Shown piece by piece: positions 45,199 through 53,189 of a DNA stretch of 64,000 nt. The position numbers and the translations under genes are program-made. Within the stretch, counting starts at the first letter, position 1. Every line of letters begins with the position of its first letter. The notes below the pieces were generated by a model. The model did no database searches. It saw only the letters and a program-made list of their open reading frames with translations, and was not told the DNA's origin. The stretch is from Acinetobacter sp. ANC 4204 (GTDB lineage Bacteria > Pseudomonadota > Gammaproteobacteria > Pseudomonadales > Moraxellaceae). Location: positions 372,001 to 436,000 of the forward strand of contig NZ_NEFZ01000002.1 of NCBI RefSeq assembly GCF_002135205.1, read 5' to 3'.

Positions 45199-46278
45199 TT
45201 ATTCATAAGCTCTGAGTGAAGAACAAGCCCCACATTTTGCACAACCTGCCTGCGTATCCTGTGAATTCAAACCATACTGCCGAAGCTGTGTGCCAATTTG
45301 GGGATAAAGCATTTGCATAAATGCTAAATCAGGTTTGGGGTGATGCTCTAAAGCCGTTCCCTGTATCGGCACAAAAGGAACTACAAAGGGATAAACCCCT
45401 ATTTTTGCTAGACGTTCCGTCATGCTAATAATTTCTTGTTCGGTATCGCCTAAACCAGCCAAGATATAAGTACTGACTTGCCCTCGTCCAAAGACCTTCA
45501 CTGCTGCTTCAAAAGCAGAAAAATAGAACGCAAGGGATACTTCGGCCTTACCCGGCATAATTTGCTTGCGTACCCGATCACTCACGGCTTCTAAATGCAT
45601 CCCGATGGATACCGCTCCTGCATCTTTTAATTTTTGAAACCAAGCGAAATCATCAGGTGGTTCACACTGCACTTGAATCGGTAAATCGACTTGTGCCTTA
45701 ATCGCAACAACTGAGTCGTATAAAATGGCTGCACCGCGATCAGGCGTATTCGGTGTTCCTGTGGTCAGCACCATCTGAGTCACCCCATCCAGTTCTACGG
45801 CTGCCTTCGCCACTTCAGCCAATTGATCTGGACGCTTGCGTATAATGGCGCGCCCATCTTTTAAAGACTGATCAATCGAACAAAACTGACATGCCGTTGC
45901 TTTATCATTCATGCGAATACAATGCTGCAACACTGTTGTTGCTAGAACATCATGACTATGCAGCGTGGCAATCTGTTCATACGGTATGCCCTCTGCTGTG
46001 CTTAAATCATAAAATCGTGGTCGTGTTGGCGAAGTGAGCGTTGCAACAGGTATGCGGTTTTTAAACACAATCACCTCACCTGTTGCAGCATCTTTTTTAC
46101 CCGTATAAGGAGAATCCTGTGAAGCAAGGTTTAGCACTGGAATCATGAGCGTCTGACCACCCAAGGTCATCGCTTTATGATCGCTTGGACCTGCACCACC
46201 TTTGCGAGAAAGTCCAACCTCACCTTCCCATTTCAACCCGTTACATTGCAAATCACTGAGTAATTCAATCGCAGACAT
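45199..46278 (-). CDS. nitD: NitD, radical SAM protein (MSMEG_0568 family)
   Basis: Putative radical SAM enzyme of 359 residues. The N-terminal cysteines are Cys120, Cys130 and Cys133 (C-x9-C-x2-C, HCIRMNDKATACQFC), wider than the common C-x3-C-x2-C. The TIM-barrel segments (LTTGTPNTPDRG, PIQVQCEPP, STYILAGLGDTEQEI) fit the biotin-synthase/ThiH-like region. A C-terminal cysteine cluster, CAKCGAC, may hold a second cluster. AGGAG precedes the ATG by 6 bases. Located between nitC and nitE. Confidence 0.87.
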   Translation of the reverse strand: MSAIELLSDLQCNGLKWEGEVGLSRKGGAGPSDHKAMTLGGQTLMIPVLNLASQDSPYTGKKDAATGEVIVFKNRIPVATLTSPTRPRFYDLSTAEGIPYEQIATLHSHDVLATTVLQHCIRMNDKATACQFCSIDQSLKDGRAIIRKRPDQLAEVAKAAVELDGVTQMVLTTGTPNTPDRGAAILYDSVVAIKAQVDLPIQVQCEPPDDFAWFQKLKDAGAVSIGMHLEAVSDRVRKQIMPGKAEVSLAFYFSAFEAAVKVFGRGQVSTYILAGLGDTEQEIISMTERLAKIGVYPFVVPFVPIQGTALEHHPKPDLAFMQMLYPQIGTQLRQYGLNSQDTQAGCAKCGACSSLRAYE

Positions 46279-46309
46279 GATCTTCTCCTGTTATTTTTAA
46301 ACGGGGTGT

Positions 46310-47302
46310 CTATGCGTGTACTTCGGCAAATTCAGAGACTTTTTCGATGCTGTTATTCGATGGACTCTCTAGTTTTAACTCATGCAAAACTGAGGTAGGA
46401 CGACGATCAATCAATAAACTGAGTAATTCTGGACGGCTATAATGCCCAACAGAATCCATCATTCGTTTACGTTTTTCGATTAAGGAAAAGTCTAAATCTG
46501 CAATCACATAACCTTCGCCTTGTGTGATTGGTTCAGACAAAAATTTGCCTTCTGGAGAAACGATAGCCGTAAAACATCCCCCAGAAATTGGAGCGAGTTC
46601 ACAACCAGTGTCTTGCATAATTTGTTGTTGTTGCTCTGGGTAAAGCCATGCTGTGGCATTCACTACAAAGCAGCCCGACTCTAAAGCATGGTGCTGAATG
46701 GTGGCACTGATCTGATCTGCAAAAATCTGCCCCACAAGAGAACCCGGAAACATCGCCGCATGAATTTGCTCACCATCCGCTATCAAAGCAAATCGAGCCA
46801 AAGGGTTATAATGCTCCCAACATGCCAGCGACCCAATACGTCCTACAGCAGAATCTATCGCATGTAAACCACTGCCATCGCCTTGTCCCCACACCATACG
46901 TTCATGATACGTTGGGGTAATTTTACGGCGATGCTGGATAATCGAACCATCCGCATCAAACAACAATTGAGCGTTATAAATCGTGCCACCTGCACGCTCA
47001 TTAATACCAACAGAAACCACCATGTTTGCTTCTTTGCATGCCTGTCCAATCAAAGTTGTTGCTGCCGATGGCACGACAACCGATTCATGCAATAGCTTTA
47101 AATGTTCTTTACCCATGGCAAACGGTGGTTGCACAAAAGAAAAATAAGGGTAATAAGGCACAACAGTTTCAGGAAATACGGCAAATTGCACACCTTGCTG
47201 CCCCAACTCCAAAATCGTGTCACAGATTTTCTTGACTGTACCCGCTTGGCTATACAACACAGGGCTACATTGAACTGCCGCCGCTTTAATGATTTGGCTC
47301 AT
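46310..47302 (-). CDS. nitC: NitC, nitrilase (Sll0784 family)
   Basis: Carbon-nitrogen hydrolase of 330 residues. The triad is Glu45 ([12 protein letters not shown]), Lys127 ([10 protein letters not shown]) and Cys161 (GSLACWEH), in nitrilase order. In the Nit1C cluster of Pseudomonas fluorescens, this nitrilase was implicated in growth on cyanide, so nitrile or cyanohydrin-type hydrolysis is the likely role; the exact substrate is not shown by sequence. GGGGAA is upstream of the start. Confidence 0.9.
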   Translation of the reverse strand: MSQIIKAAAVQCSPVLYSQAGTVKKICDTILELGQQGVQFAVFPETVVPYYPYFSFVQPPFAMGKEHLKLLHESVVVPSAATTLIGQACKEANMVVSVGINERAGGTIYNAQLLFDADGSIIQHRRKITPTYHERMVWGQGDGSGLHAIDSAVGRIGSLACWEHYNPLARFALIADGEQIHAAMFPGSLVGQIFADQISATIQHHALESGCFVVNATAWLYPEQQQQIMQDTGCELAPISGGCFTAIVSPEGKFLSEPITQGEGYVIADLDFSLIEKRKRMMDSVGHYSRPELLSLLIDRRPTSVLHELKLESPSNNSIEKVSEFAEVHA

Positions 47303-47329
47303 GACTTATTCCCCTTTTTTCTTAAATAC

Positions 47330-47812
47330 TTAAACAGTCCACGTATCAATAATTAATGCATTGTCACGGCGCATCAACAGTTTGAGATCCATCACATCAA
47401 GCGGATTAATCGGACGAATTCCCTCCATTAAAGCTTTTTCAGTTTGTCCATAAAGTGCTTGCAAGGCGAAACGACAGGCATAGACTTCACCGCCTTCTGC
47501 CATAAATGCTTTTAATTGATTATTGACCGCCAAATGTCCCGGGAATGCTTCTGCACCCAATGTTGGAAAACCACGTTGTACCCCCAACTGAACACCCGGA
47601 CCGTAGAGCAAAATTTTGGTTTCAAAACCTTTGCGTAATAATCGTTTTGCTTGTAAGACATTGACCAAGCCAATAGAACCTTCAAAAGCAACGGTATGAA
47701 ACGTCACCAATGCTTTTTCACCCGGCTGAGCTTTTACATCCTCAAATACCTTTTCTTCATAATCGACAAGAAAATCACCATCTTTGTATTGTTCAATATC
47801 TACTTTAGGCAT
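47330..47812 (-). CDS. nitB: NitB, MSMEG_0572/Sll0783 family protein
   Basis: Cytosolic protein of 160 residues, first gene of the Nit1C operon. It contains [30 protein letters not shown] and a C-terminal [11 protein letters not shown]. The DsrE-like alternation of strands and helices suggests a sulfur-relay-like fold, but the family function is unknown; Sll0783 in Synechocystis was tied to nitrogen starvation and polyhydroxybutyrate. GAGGAG precedes the ATG by 5 bases and a sigma-54 promoter lies 60 bases upstream. Confidence 0.86.
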   Translation of the reverse strand: MPKVDIEQYKDGDFLVDYEEKVFEDVKAQPGEKALVTFHTVAFEGSIGLVNVLQAKRLLRKGFETKILLYGPGVQLGVQRGFPTLGAEAFPGHLAVNNQLKAFMAEGGEVYACRFALQALYGQTEKALMEGIRPINPLDVMDLKLLMRRDNALIIDTWTV

Positions 47813-47871
47813 AGCCGCTCCTCATATCTACGGTTTCAATTCAACCAACTGTTTTGGTCTATCCATGTTAT

Positions 47872-47887
47872 TGCGAGAGCCATGCCA
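47872..47887 (-). promoter_or_regulatory. Sigma-54 (-24/-12) promoter of nitBCDEFGH
   Basis: On the minus strand the site reads TGGCATG-GCTC-TCGCA. It carries the invariant GG and GC at the exact 12-base spacing of the consensus TGGCACG-N4-TTGCA. Transcription would start near 47861, about 49 bases before nitB. A sigma-54 activator gene (nitA) is divergent from it. Confidence 0.82.
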
Positions 47888-47988
47888 ACATGATTAAAAT
47901 GCAGTTTTTAAATTATTATGTTATTGAAAAATATATTTTTATTATTTATTTAAGGGCACTTTATAAAAATAAGAATGTGTTGAATAAC

Positions 47989-48042
47989 TACGGTTTTTCG
48001 TAGTATTATGGAATTTCATAGTCAAGATTACGATTTTTCATA
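47989..48042. promoter_or_regulatory. Three candidate NitA binding sites
   Basis: Three related 14-mers of dyad form occur: TACGGTTTTTCGTA (47989-48002), TATGGAATTTCATA (48007-48020) and TACGATTTTTCATA (48029-48042). They lie roughly 130-180 bases upstream of the sigma-54 promoter and immediately before the nitA start codon. This is where activator sites are expected, and overlap with the nitA promoter suggests autoregulation. Confidence 0.6.
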
Positions 48043-48044
48043 TC

Positions 48045-49955
48045 ATGAATAATATCGACTTTATTTCTGATTGGGCGTCTTCTGAAGATTCGATTCGTCC
48101 GCTTGCTTTTGAGCATACATCTCAAGCATTAATCGTGATCGACCCACATCAAAATCGCTTTATTGATCTGAATATTAGCGCATCTCAATTATTACGCTAT
48201 GAACGACATGAATTGATTGCGAAAACAGTTACTTCTGTTTTTGGACACATCAATCAATTGCCACATCTCATGGCATTTACAGATGAAGCGCTCAGTAAGG
48301 GTTATGCTTGGAACAATGAGCTATATGCTTTTGATAAAGAACATGAAAAAATACAACTCGATGTCACCGCCATTCGTCTGCCTTATAAAAATAAAAGCCT
48401 ACTCATTTGGTCATTGGTCGATGTCAAAGATCTAGAATTACGCCAATTGAACAAAAATGCAGACAAGGTCATTCGTGCAGGGCTAAAAGAATGGCAAGCC
48501 TTACAAGAGCTGTTTATTGACTCAGATACAGGCAAACATTTATTACTCAGTTCCGTGGGTGATGGTATTTACAGTATTAACAAGCAAGGACTATGTACCT
48601 TTATTAATCCTGTTGGTGCAAAAATGCTTGGCTTACAACCCGAAGATGTTCTTGGTAAAAATATTCATAAAGTTCATCATCATACCCATGAAAATGGAAC
48701 ACACTACCCTGTTGAAGATTGTCCAATTTATGCTGCGGTGCATGATGGTATTGTTCATGAAGGCATTCAAGAGGTTTTCTGGCGACGTGATGGTAGCTAT
48801 TTTCCAGTCGAATTTACCAGTACACCGATTATCCGTGACAGTGAAATCATTGGTGCTGTGGTGGTTTTCCGAGATATTAGCGATCGTTTAAATACTGAAA
48901 AACAGCTCACCCATGCGCTAGAGGAGTTACAAGATTTAAAAAGCCGCCTAGAACAACAAAATGAATATCTACAAGAAGAAATTTTACAAGAAAATCAATA
49001 TCATGAAATTGTAGGCAATAGCCCTGCTATTCTACAAATTATTGAAAAAATAAAAGTGGTTGCACCCACTGATGCCAATGTCATGATCTACGGAGAATCA
49101 GGAACAGGGAAAGAACTCATTGCACGCGCTATCCATCAGTCCAGCCACCGTAAACAGCACCCACTCATTCGTGTGAACTGTGCGGCGATCCCTTCTGAAT
49201 TATTTGAAAGTGAATTTTTCGGACATGTAAAAGGGGCTTTTACAGGCGCAGTTCGTGATCGGGCTGGACGCTTTGAACTCGCCGATCAAGGGACTTTATT
49301 TTTAGATGAGATTGGTGAAATCCCACTTGAATTACAAAGCAAATTGCTCCGAGTCTTGCAGGAAGGGACTTTTGAAAGAATTGGCGAAGAGAAAACACGG
49401 CACGTTGATGTCAGAATTATTGCCGCCACCAATCGAAAATTAAAAGAAGAAGTGAAGCTTAAAAACTTCCGTGAAGACTTATATTTCCGTCTGAATGTAT
49501 TCCCAATTCATTCTCCTGCATTACGCGAACGTAAACAGGACATTCCTTTACTGGTCTCGCACTTTACCAAATTGATCAGTGAAAATCGTAAAGTGCCTTA
49601 TTTAGCTTTTTCACAAAAGCATATCCTCGAACTGCAACGCTATGACTGGCCCGGTAATATTCGTGAATTACAGAATGTATTGGAACGTGCATTAATCACT
49701 GCCAAACACGGGGCTGTTTCTTTCCAATATTTGCTTGAACAAGAATCCTCGCAGACCATACAGCACAATCAAGCCGTAGCAATCGAGCAAGTCCTGACAA
49801 TACAACAGCTTAAACAGTTAGAAATGACAAACCTCCAACTGGCAATCAAACAATGTGAAGGTAAAATTTTTGGTGATGAGGGCGCAGCTAAACAGTTAGG
49901 CATTAATCCAACGACACTGATTTCAAAATTAAAAAAGCTAGGGATTGAGTATTGA
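48045..49955 (+). CDS. nitA: NitA, sigma-54-dependent activator with two PAS domains
   Basis: Enhancer-binding protein of 636 residues. PAS domains are at about 20-130 and 165-280, then a coiled-coil linker (about 285-318). The AAA+ domain (about 320-555) has Walker A GESGTGKE (350-357), the sigma-54 contact GAFTGA (397-402), and Walker B LFLDEIGE (418-425). A Fis-type HTH closes the protein (LQLAIKQCEGKIF...AAKQLGINPTTLISKLKKLG). Divergent from nitBCDEFGH, it is the evident activator. The PAS ligand or redox signal is unknown; the first PAS is incomplete in appearance. Its start is directly after three candidate sites. Confidence 0.9.
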   Translation: MNNIDFISDWASSEDSIRPLAFEHTSQALIVIDPHQNRFIDLNISASQLLRYERHELIAKTVTSVFGHINQLPHLMAFTDEALSKGYAWNNELYAFDKEHEKIQLDVTAIRLPYKNKSLLIWSLVDVKDLELRQLNKNADKVIRAGLKEWQALQELFIDSDTGKHLLLSSVGDGIYSINKQGLCTFINPVGAKMLGLQPEDVLGKNIHKVHHHTHENGTHYPVEDCPIYAAVHDGIVHEGIQEVFWRRDGSYFPVEFTSTPIIRDSEIIGAVVVFRDISDRLNTEKQLTHALEELQDLKSRLEQQNEYLQEEILQENQYHEIVGNSPAILQIIEKIKVVAPTDANVMIYGESGTGKELIARAIHQSSHRKQHPLIRVNCAAIPSELFESEFFGHVKGAFTGAVRDRAGRFELADQGTLFLDEIGEIPLELQSKLLRVLQEGTFERIGEEKTRHVDVRIIAATNRKLKEEVKLKNFREDLYFRLNVFPIHSPALRERKQDIPLLVSHFTKLISENRKVPYLAFSQKHILELQRYDWPGNIRELQNVLERALITAKHGAVSFQYLLEQESSQTIQHNQAVAIEQVLTIQQLKQLEMTNLQLAIKQCEGKIFGDEGAAKQLGINPTTLISKLKKLGIEY

Positions 49956-50004
49956 GCCAGTACGGCTCAAATATGCTTGTTCAAACCATCATCAAAGCTT
50001 GTGT

Positions 50005-50424
50005 TTACTCATCCAATCCATCCAAAATTTCAGTTTTGGCAAACATCTCTTTTAGCGCATCCAAATCTTCATCAATCGCTGTTTTCATCCCTCGCCTTTC
50101 TAGCCATTTCCTGCCCCAAAGACTCAGTTCCATAATTAAATGCTGTAATTCCTTCCCTTCATCACTTAATGAATATTCAACTTTTGGAGGAACAACAGGA
50201 TAAACATGGCGGATCACCAGCCCATCTTCTTCAAGTTCACGTAATTGTTTGGTCAGTAAGCGCTGATTAATACTCACTAAATGACGCTGCAACTCGCTAA
50301 AGCGTAAAGTTCCATCCTTAAACAGATGAAATAAAATTACGCCCTTCCACTTTCCACCCAAAATATGCAGTGCTGCCTCCATCGAACAGCCTGGAGCAGA
50401 ATCATAATTACGCAGTTTTTTCAT
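50005..50424 (-). CDS. HxlR family transcriptional regulator
   Basis: Winged-helix regulator of 139 residues. It shows the family pattern SMEAALHILGGKWKGVILFHLFKDGTLRFSEL and SINQRLLTKQLRELEEDGLV. Cys13 lies in APGCSMEA, the position at which YodB/HypR/QorR-type members sense thiol-reactive compounds. It is divergent from an Old Yellow Enzyme gene, a common partner of such electrophile sensors, and converges on nitA. Confidence 0.87.
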   Translation of the reverse strand: MKKLRNYDSAPGCSMEAALHILGGKWKGVILFHLFKDGTLRFSELQRHLVSINQRLLTKQLRELEEDGLVIRHVYPVVPPKVEYSLSDEGKELQHLIMELSLWGRKWLERRGMKTAIDEDLDALKEMFAKTEILDGLDE

Positions 50425-50436
50425 AGCAGTTTACAG

Positions 50437-50450
50437 TTACCTTTTGGTAA
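50437..50450. promoter_or_regulatory. Candidate HxlR operator
   Basis: TTACCTTTTGGTAA is a 5-bp dyad with a 4-base spacer in the 112-base space between hxlR and the OYE gene, 13 bases before the HxlR start. Confidence 0.45.
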
Positions 50451-50536
50451 GTATGGGAATTTTTTTAGCGTATAAACACAAAAAAACAGTATGTATCATC
50501 GCCTCATCGAAGTAAAACTGATTCTTGGAGAGGACG

Positions 50537-51613
50537 ATGTCCGCACTGTTATTCCAACCGATTACCATCCGAAATACTGAATTTAAAAACCGTCTTGCCA
50601 TGTCTCCAATGTGTATGCACTCTGCTACAGCTGATGGGCATAGCACTGATTTTCATATCGTGCATTATGGCGCACGTGCTTTAGGTGGCGCGGGGCTCAT
50701 CATGCTAGAAACTGCTTCTGTACTGCCCAATGGCCCGATCGGTCCTGGCGATTTAGGCATATGGAAGGATAGTCATATTGAAAGCTTGGCTCGAGTGGTC
50801 GATGTAATTCACCGCTTTGGTGCTAAAGCAGGTGCTCAACTCGGTCATGCAGGTCGTCAACTAGGGATTGATTTACCCTCAATTGCCCCTTCTGCAATTC
50901 CGTTTACTGCTGAATCGCGTGTTCCACATGAGATGAGTATTGAACAAATCAAAGAAGTGGTTGAAGCCTTTCGTTTAGGTGCAGCAAGAGCAAAAAAAGC
51001 CGGCTTTGATGTAATTGAAATTCACTGCGCACATGGTTATTTACTCAATGAATTTTTATCACCACTTGCGAATAAACGTACTGATCTTTACGGTGGTAGC
51101 CATGAAAACCGCTACCGTATCGTTCGAGAAGTGATTGATGCTGTTCGCAGTGAATGGGATGGTCCATTATTCTTACGAATTTCTTCAACCGATTATGTTG
51201 AAGGTGGCAATACACCGCAAGATTTTCTGATCTATGCACAATGGATGAAGGAACAAGATATTGATTTAATTGATTGCTCATCAGGTGGTATTGCGATGGT
51301 TCCAGTCAATACTTACCCGAATTATCAAGTGCCTGCGGCTGAATTATTGCGTAAAGAACTTAAGATCATGACCGGTGCGGTAGGTTTAATTGAAACGGGT
51401 CGTCAAGCTGAAGAGATTGTACAAAATGGTCGTGCTGATATTGTTCTGGTTGGTCGTGAGATGTTAAAAGACCCGTTCTGGGCACGTACAGCAGCAGACG
51501 ATCTAAAAACTGCAATTACAGTTCCCTCTCAATATACCCGTTATGGTTCAGCTTGGCAGCGCACAATGCCAAAACCAGAAGTAGTGCCATTAACTGAAAC
51601 AGTTGAACAATAA
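50537..51613 (+). CDS. Old Yellow Enzyme (NADH:flavin oxidoreductase, YqjM/NamA-like)
   Basis: FMN ene-reductase of 358 residues with a TIM barrel. It has FKNRLAMSPMCMHSA (with the YqjM-type cysteine after SPM), AGAQLGHAGRQ, the substrate histidine pair in IEIHCAHGYLLNEFLSP, NKRTDLYGGSHENR, and DIVLVGREMLKDPFWA. It reduces activated double bonds of enones, nitro compounds and quinones. ATG 50537 is preceded by GGAGAGG; the frame opens at 50525. Probably under the adjacent HxlR. Confidence 0.9.
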   Translation: MSALLFQPITIRNTEFKNRLAMSPMCMHSATADGHSTDFHIVHYGARALGGAGLIMLETASVLPNGPIGPGDLGIWKDSHIESLARVVDVIHRFGAKAGAQLGHAGRQLGIDLPSIAPSAIPFTAESRVPHEMSIEQIKEVVEAFRLGAARAKKAGFDVIEIHCAHGYLLNEFLSPLANKRTDLYGGSHENRYRIVREVIDAVRSEWDGPLFLRISSTDYVEGGNTPQDFLIYAQWMKEQDIDLIDCSSGGIAMVPVNTYPNYQVPAAELLRKELKIMTGAVGLIETGRQAEEIVQNGRADIVLVGREMLKDPFWARTAADDLKTAITVPSQYTRYGSAWQRTMPKPEVVPLTETVEQ

Positions 51614-51624
51614 ATATTGCTAAG

Positions 51625-51649
51625 ATGAAGGGAAAACATTTCCCTTCAT
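51625..51649 (+). terminator. Terminator of the OYE gene
   Basis: A 10-bp stem (ATGAAGGGAA and its complement) with a short loop, 11 bases after the stop. Confidence 0.7.
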
Positions 51650-52234
51650 TTCCCTATTCACTTGCAGTTTTGCATATTGATAGTAAAAGCTTAGATTAAA
51701 AATTTAAAGAATATCAACACAATAAGACAAGTAACACTCAAGTACTTGAAGATATGCTCTTACAGCCTCCTATTCCAATAAAAACATAGTGCTCAATCAC
51801 GTAGAGAAATCCTATGGCGTATAGCCTTTAAAATTTAGTCTATTAATTTCATCAAAAAAGAAGGTGCTATCTTAGAATAAGATGAAAATTTACTGAACAA
51901 TAAAATGAACAACTCAAATGTGATCATGCAATTAGCATGAAAAACTTGAATGATAGCTGATCGTTTACATCACCATTTAGGTTTAAACAACCAAATGAAA
52001 TGAATCAAACCTTGGATTATAAACTGATCGTCTATAAGCATCAAAACTTCATCAGCCATTACGAGCTCTGTGTTGCTATCTCTCATTTACCTGAAATAAA
52101 TCCCATTTTGTCAGTTAAATTTGAATATGTTAGCTCCACCAGTGGCTTGTAAATATTTGTGCAACAAAACAAGGCTATATTCGTTTTATAGATATTCTTT
52201 GCAGAAATTATGATCTAAACAATCAAAAAATATA
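51650..52234. other. Gene-poor region upstream of chrB
   Basis: About 585 bases of AT-rich DNA with frequent stop codons. Apart from a 50-codon frame described separately and the chrB operator at its right end, I see no gene, RNA or mobile-element end. Its composition resembles decayed sequence. Confidence 0.5.
52000..52152 (+). CDS. Small hypothetical frame, 50 residues
   Basis: ATG to TAA, starting MNQTLDYKLIVYKHQNFISH and ending VSSTSGL. No clear ribosome-binding site (AAATGA precedes). It reads like a globular protein fragment with alternating strand-like parts, so a gene relic is as likely as a real gene. Not recognised. Confidence 0.2.
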   Translation: MNQTLDYKLIVYKHQNFISHYELCVAISHLPEINPILSVKFEYVSSTSGL

Positions 52235-52263
52235 ATATACTCAACAAAATATGTTGAGTATAT
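52235..52263. promoter_or_regulatory. Operator/hairpin at the chrB start
   Basis: A perfect 11-bp inverted repeat ATATACTCAAC-N7-GTTGAGTATAT ends 3 bases before the chrB ATG. ChrB is the known chromate-responsive repressor of chr operons, so autoregulation is likely. The right arm also covers the ribosome-binding region. Confidence 0.7.
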
Positions 52264-52266
52264 AAC

Positions 52267-53187
52267 ATGAAAATATCCTTACTCATATCCTCACTTCCCA
52301 CACAGAACACAACCACACGCATGAGAGTATGGCGATCGCTGAAGGCAAGTGGGGCCGCAACCCTTAGAGATGGTGTCTATATCCTCCCTATGACTCATAG
52401 CGAAAAATTTGATCCTATCGTTCATGATGTTGTTTCAGAGCAAGGAACGGCCTATGTATTTAACGCTGAATCGGTTGCAAATTTGGATATTGTGACTATT
52501 TTCAGTCGAAAAGAAGAATATGATGCTCTTTATAAACAATTAATAGAGTTAAAAGATCGCTTAACTCAAGATGAAAAGAAAGAGTTACTCAAGCAAGTTC
52601 GTAAACTCAGAAAAGGGATCAATGCACTTGTAGATATTGACTATTATCCAGATGAGACTCAAGCACAGGTCCTCAATGAACTTTCATTATTGGAACTCGC
52701 AATTGCACGTCTAGGTGAAGTCAATGAACCCAAAGCAAGACAAGCCTACATTCAAGTCTTAAACAAAGCGAACTATCAGAATCAATGTTGGGCAACCCGA
52801 CAAAGACCTTGGATTGATCGCTTAGCTTCTGCATGGCTAATTAAGACTTTTATTGACGCCACACCTACATTTATTTGGTTAGAGCATCCAACTGACTGCC
52901 CAGAACACGCATTAGGATTCGATTTTGATGGCGCAAGATTCAGCCACATCAATCACTGGGTCACCTTTGAAGTGCTTTTACATAGTTTTAATTTAGAAAC
53001 ACCAGCACTCCAAAAAATTGCTGAAATTGTGCATTACCTTGATGTGGGTGGGATTGAACCGCCTGAAGCAATAGGGATTGAAAAAGTCATGCAAGGTCTT
53101 CGAAGCCAAATAAACAATGATGACCAACTATTTGAATTATCTAATCATATATTTGATGGCTTATACGCCAACCTATCCAGAGAATAA
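52267..53187 (+). CDS. chrB: ChrB, chromate-sensing regulator
   Basis: Protein of 306 residues with a winged-helix-like N-terminal part (TTTRMRVWRSLKASGAATLRDGVYILP) and the ChrB C-terminal domain (WATRQRPWIDRLASAWLIKTFID, LGFDFDGARFSH, HYLDVGG). A lysine/glutamate-rich helix (about 95-125) joins them. In other bacteria ChrB represses the chr operon until chromate binds. chrA starts 2 bases after its stop. Confidence 0.88.
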   Translation: MKISLLISSLPTQNTTTRMRVWRSLKASGAATLRDGVYILPMTHSEKFDPIVHDVVSEQGTAYVFNAESVANLDIVTIFSRKEEYDALYKQLIELKDRLTQDEKKELLKQVRKLRKGINALVDIDYYPDETQAQVLNELSLLELAIARLGEVNEPKARQAYIQVLNKANYQNQCWATRQRPWIDRLASAWLIKTFIDATPTFIWLEHPTDCPEHALGFDFDGARFSHINHWVTFEVLLHSFNLETPALQKIAEIVHYLDVGGIEPPEAIGIEKVMQGLRSQINNDDQLFELSNHIFDGLYANLSRE

Positions 53188-53189
53188 TC

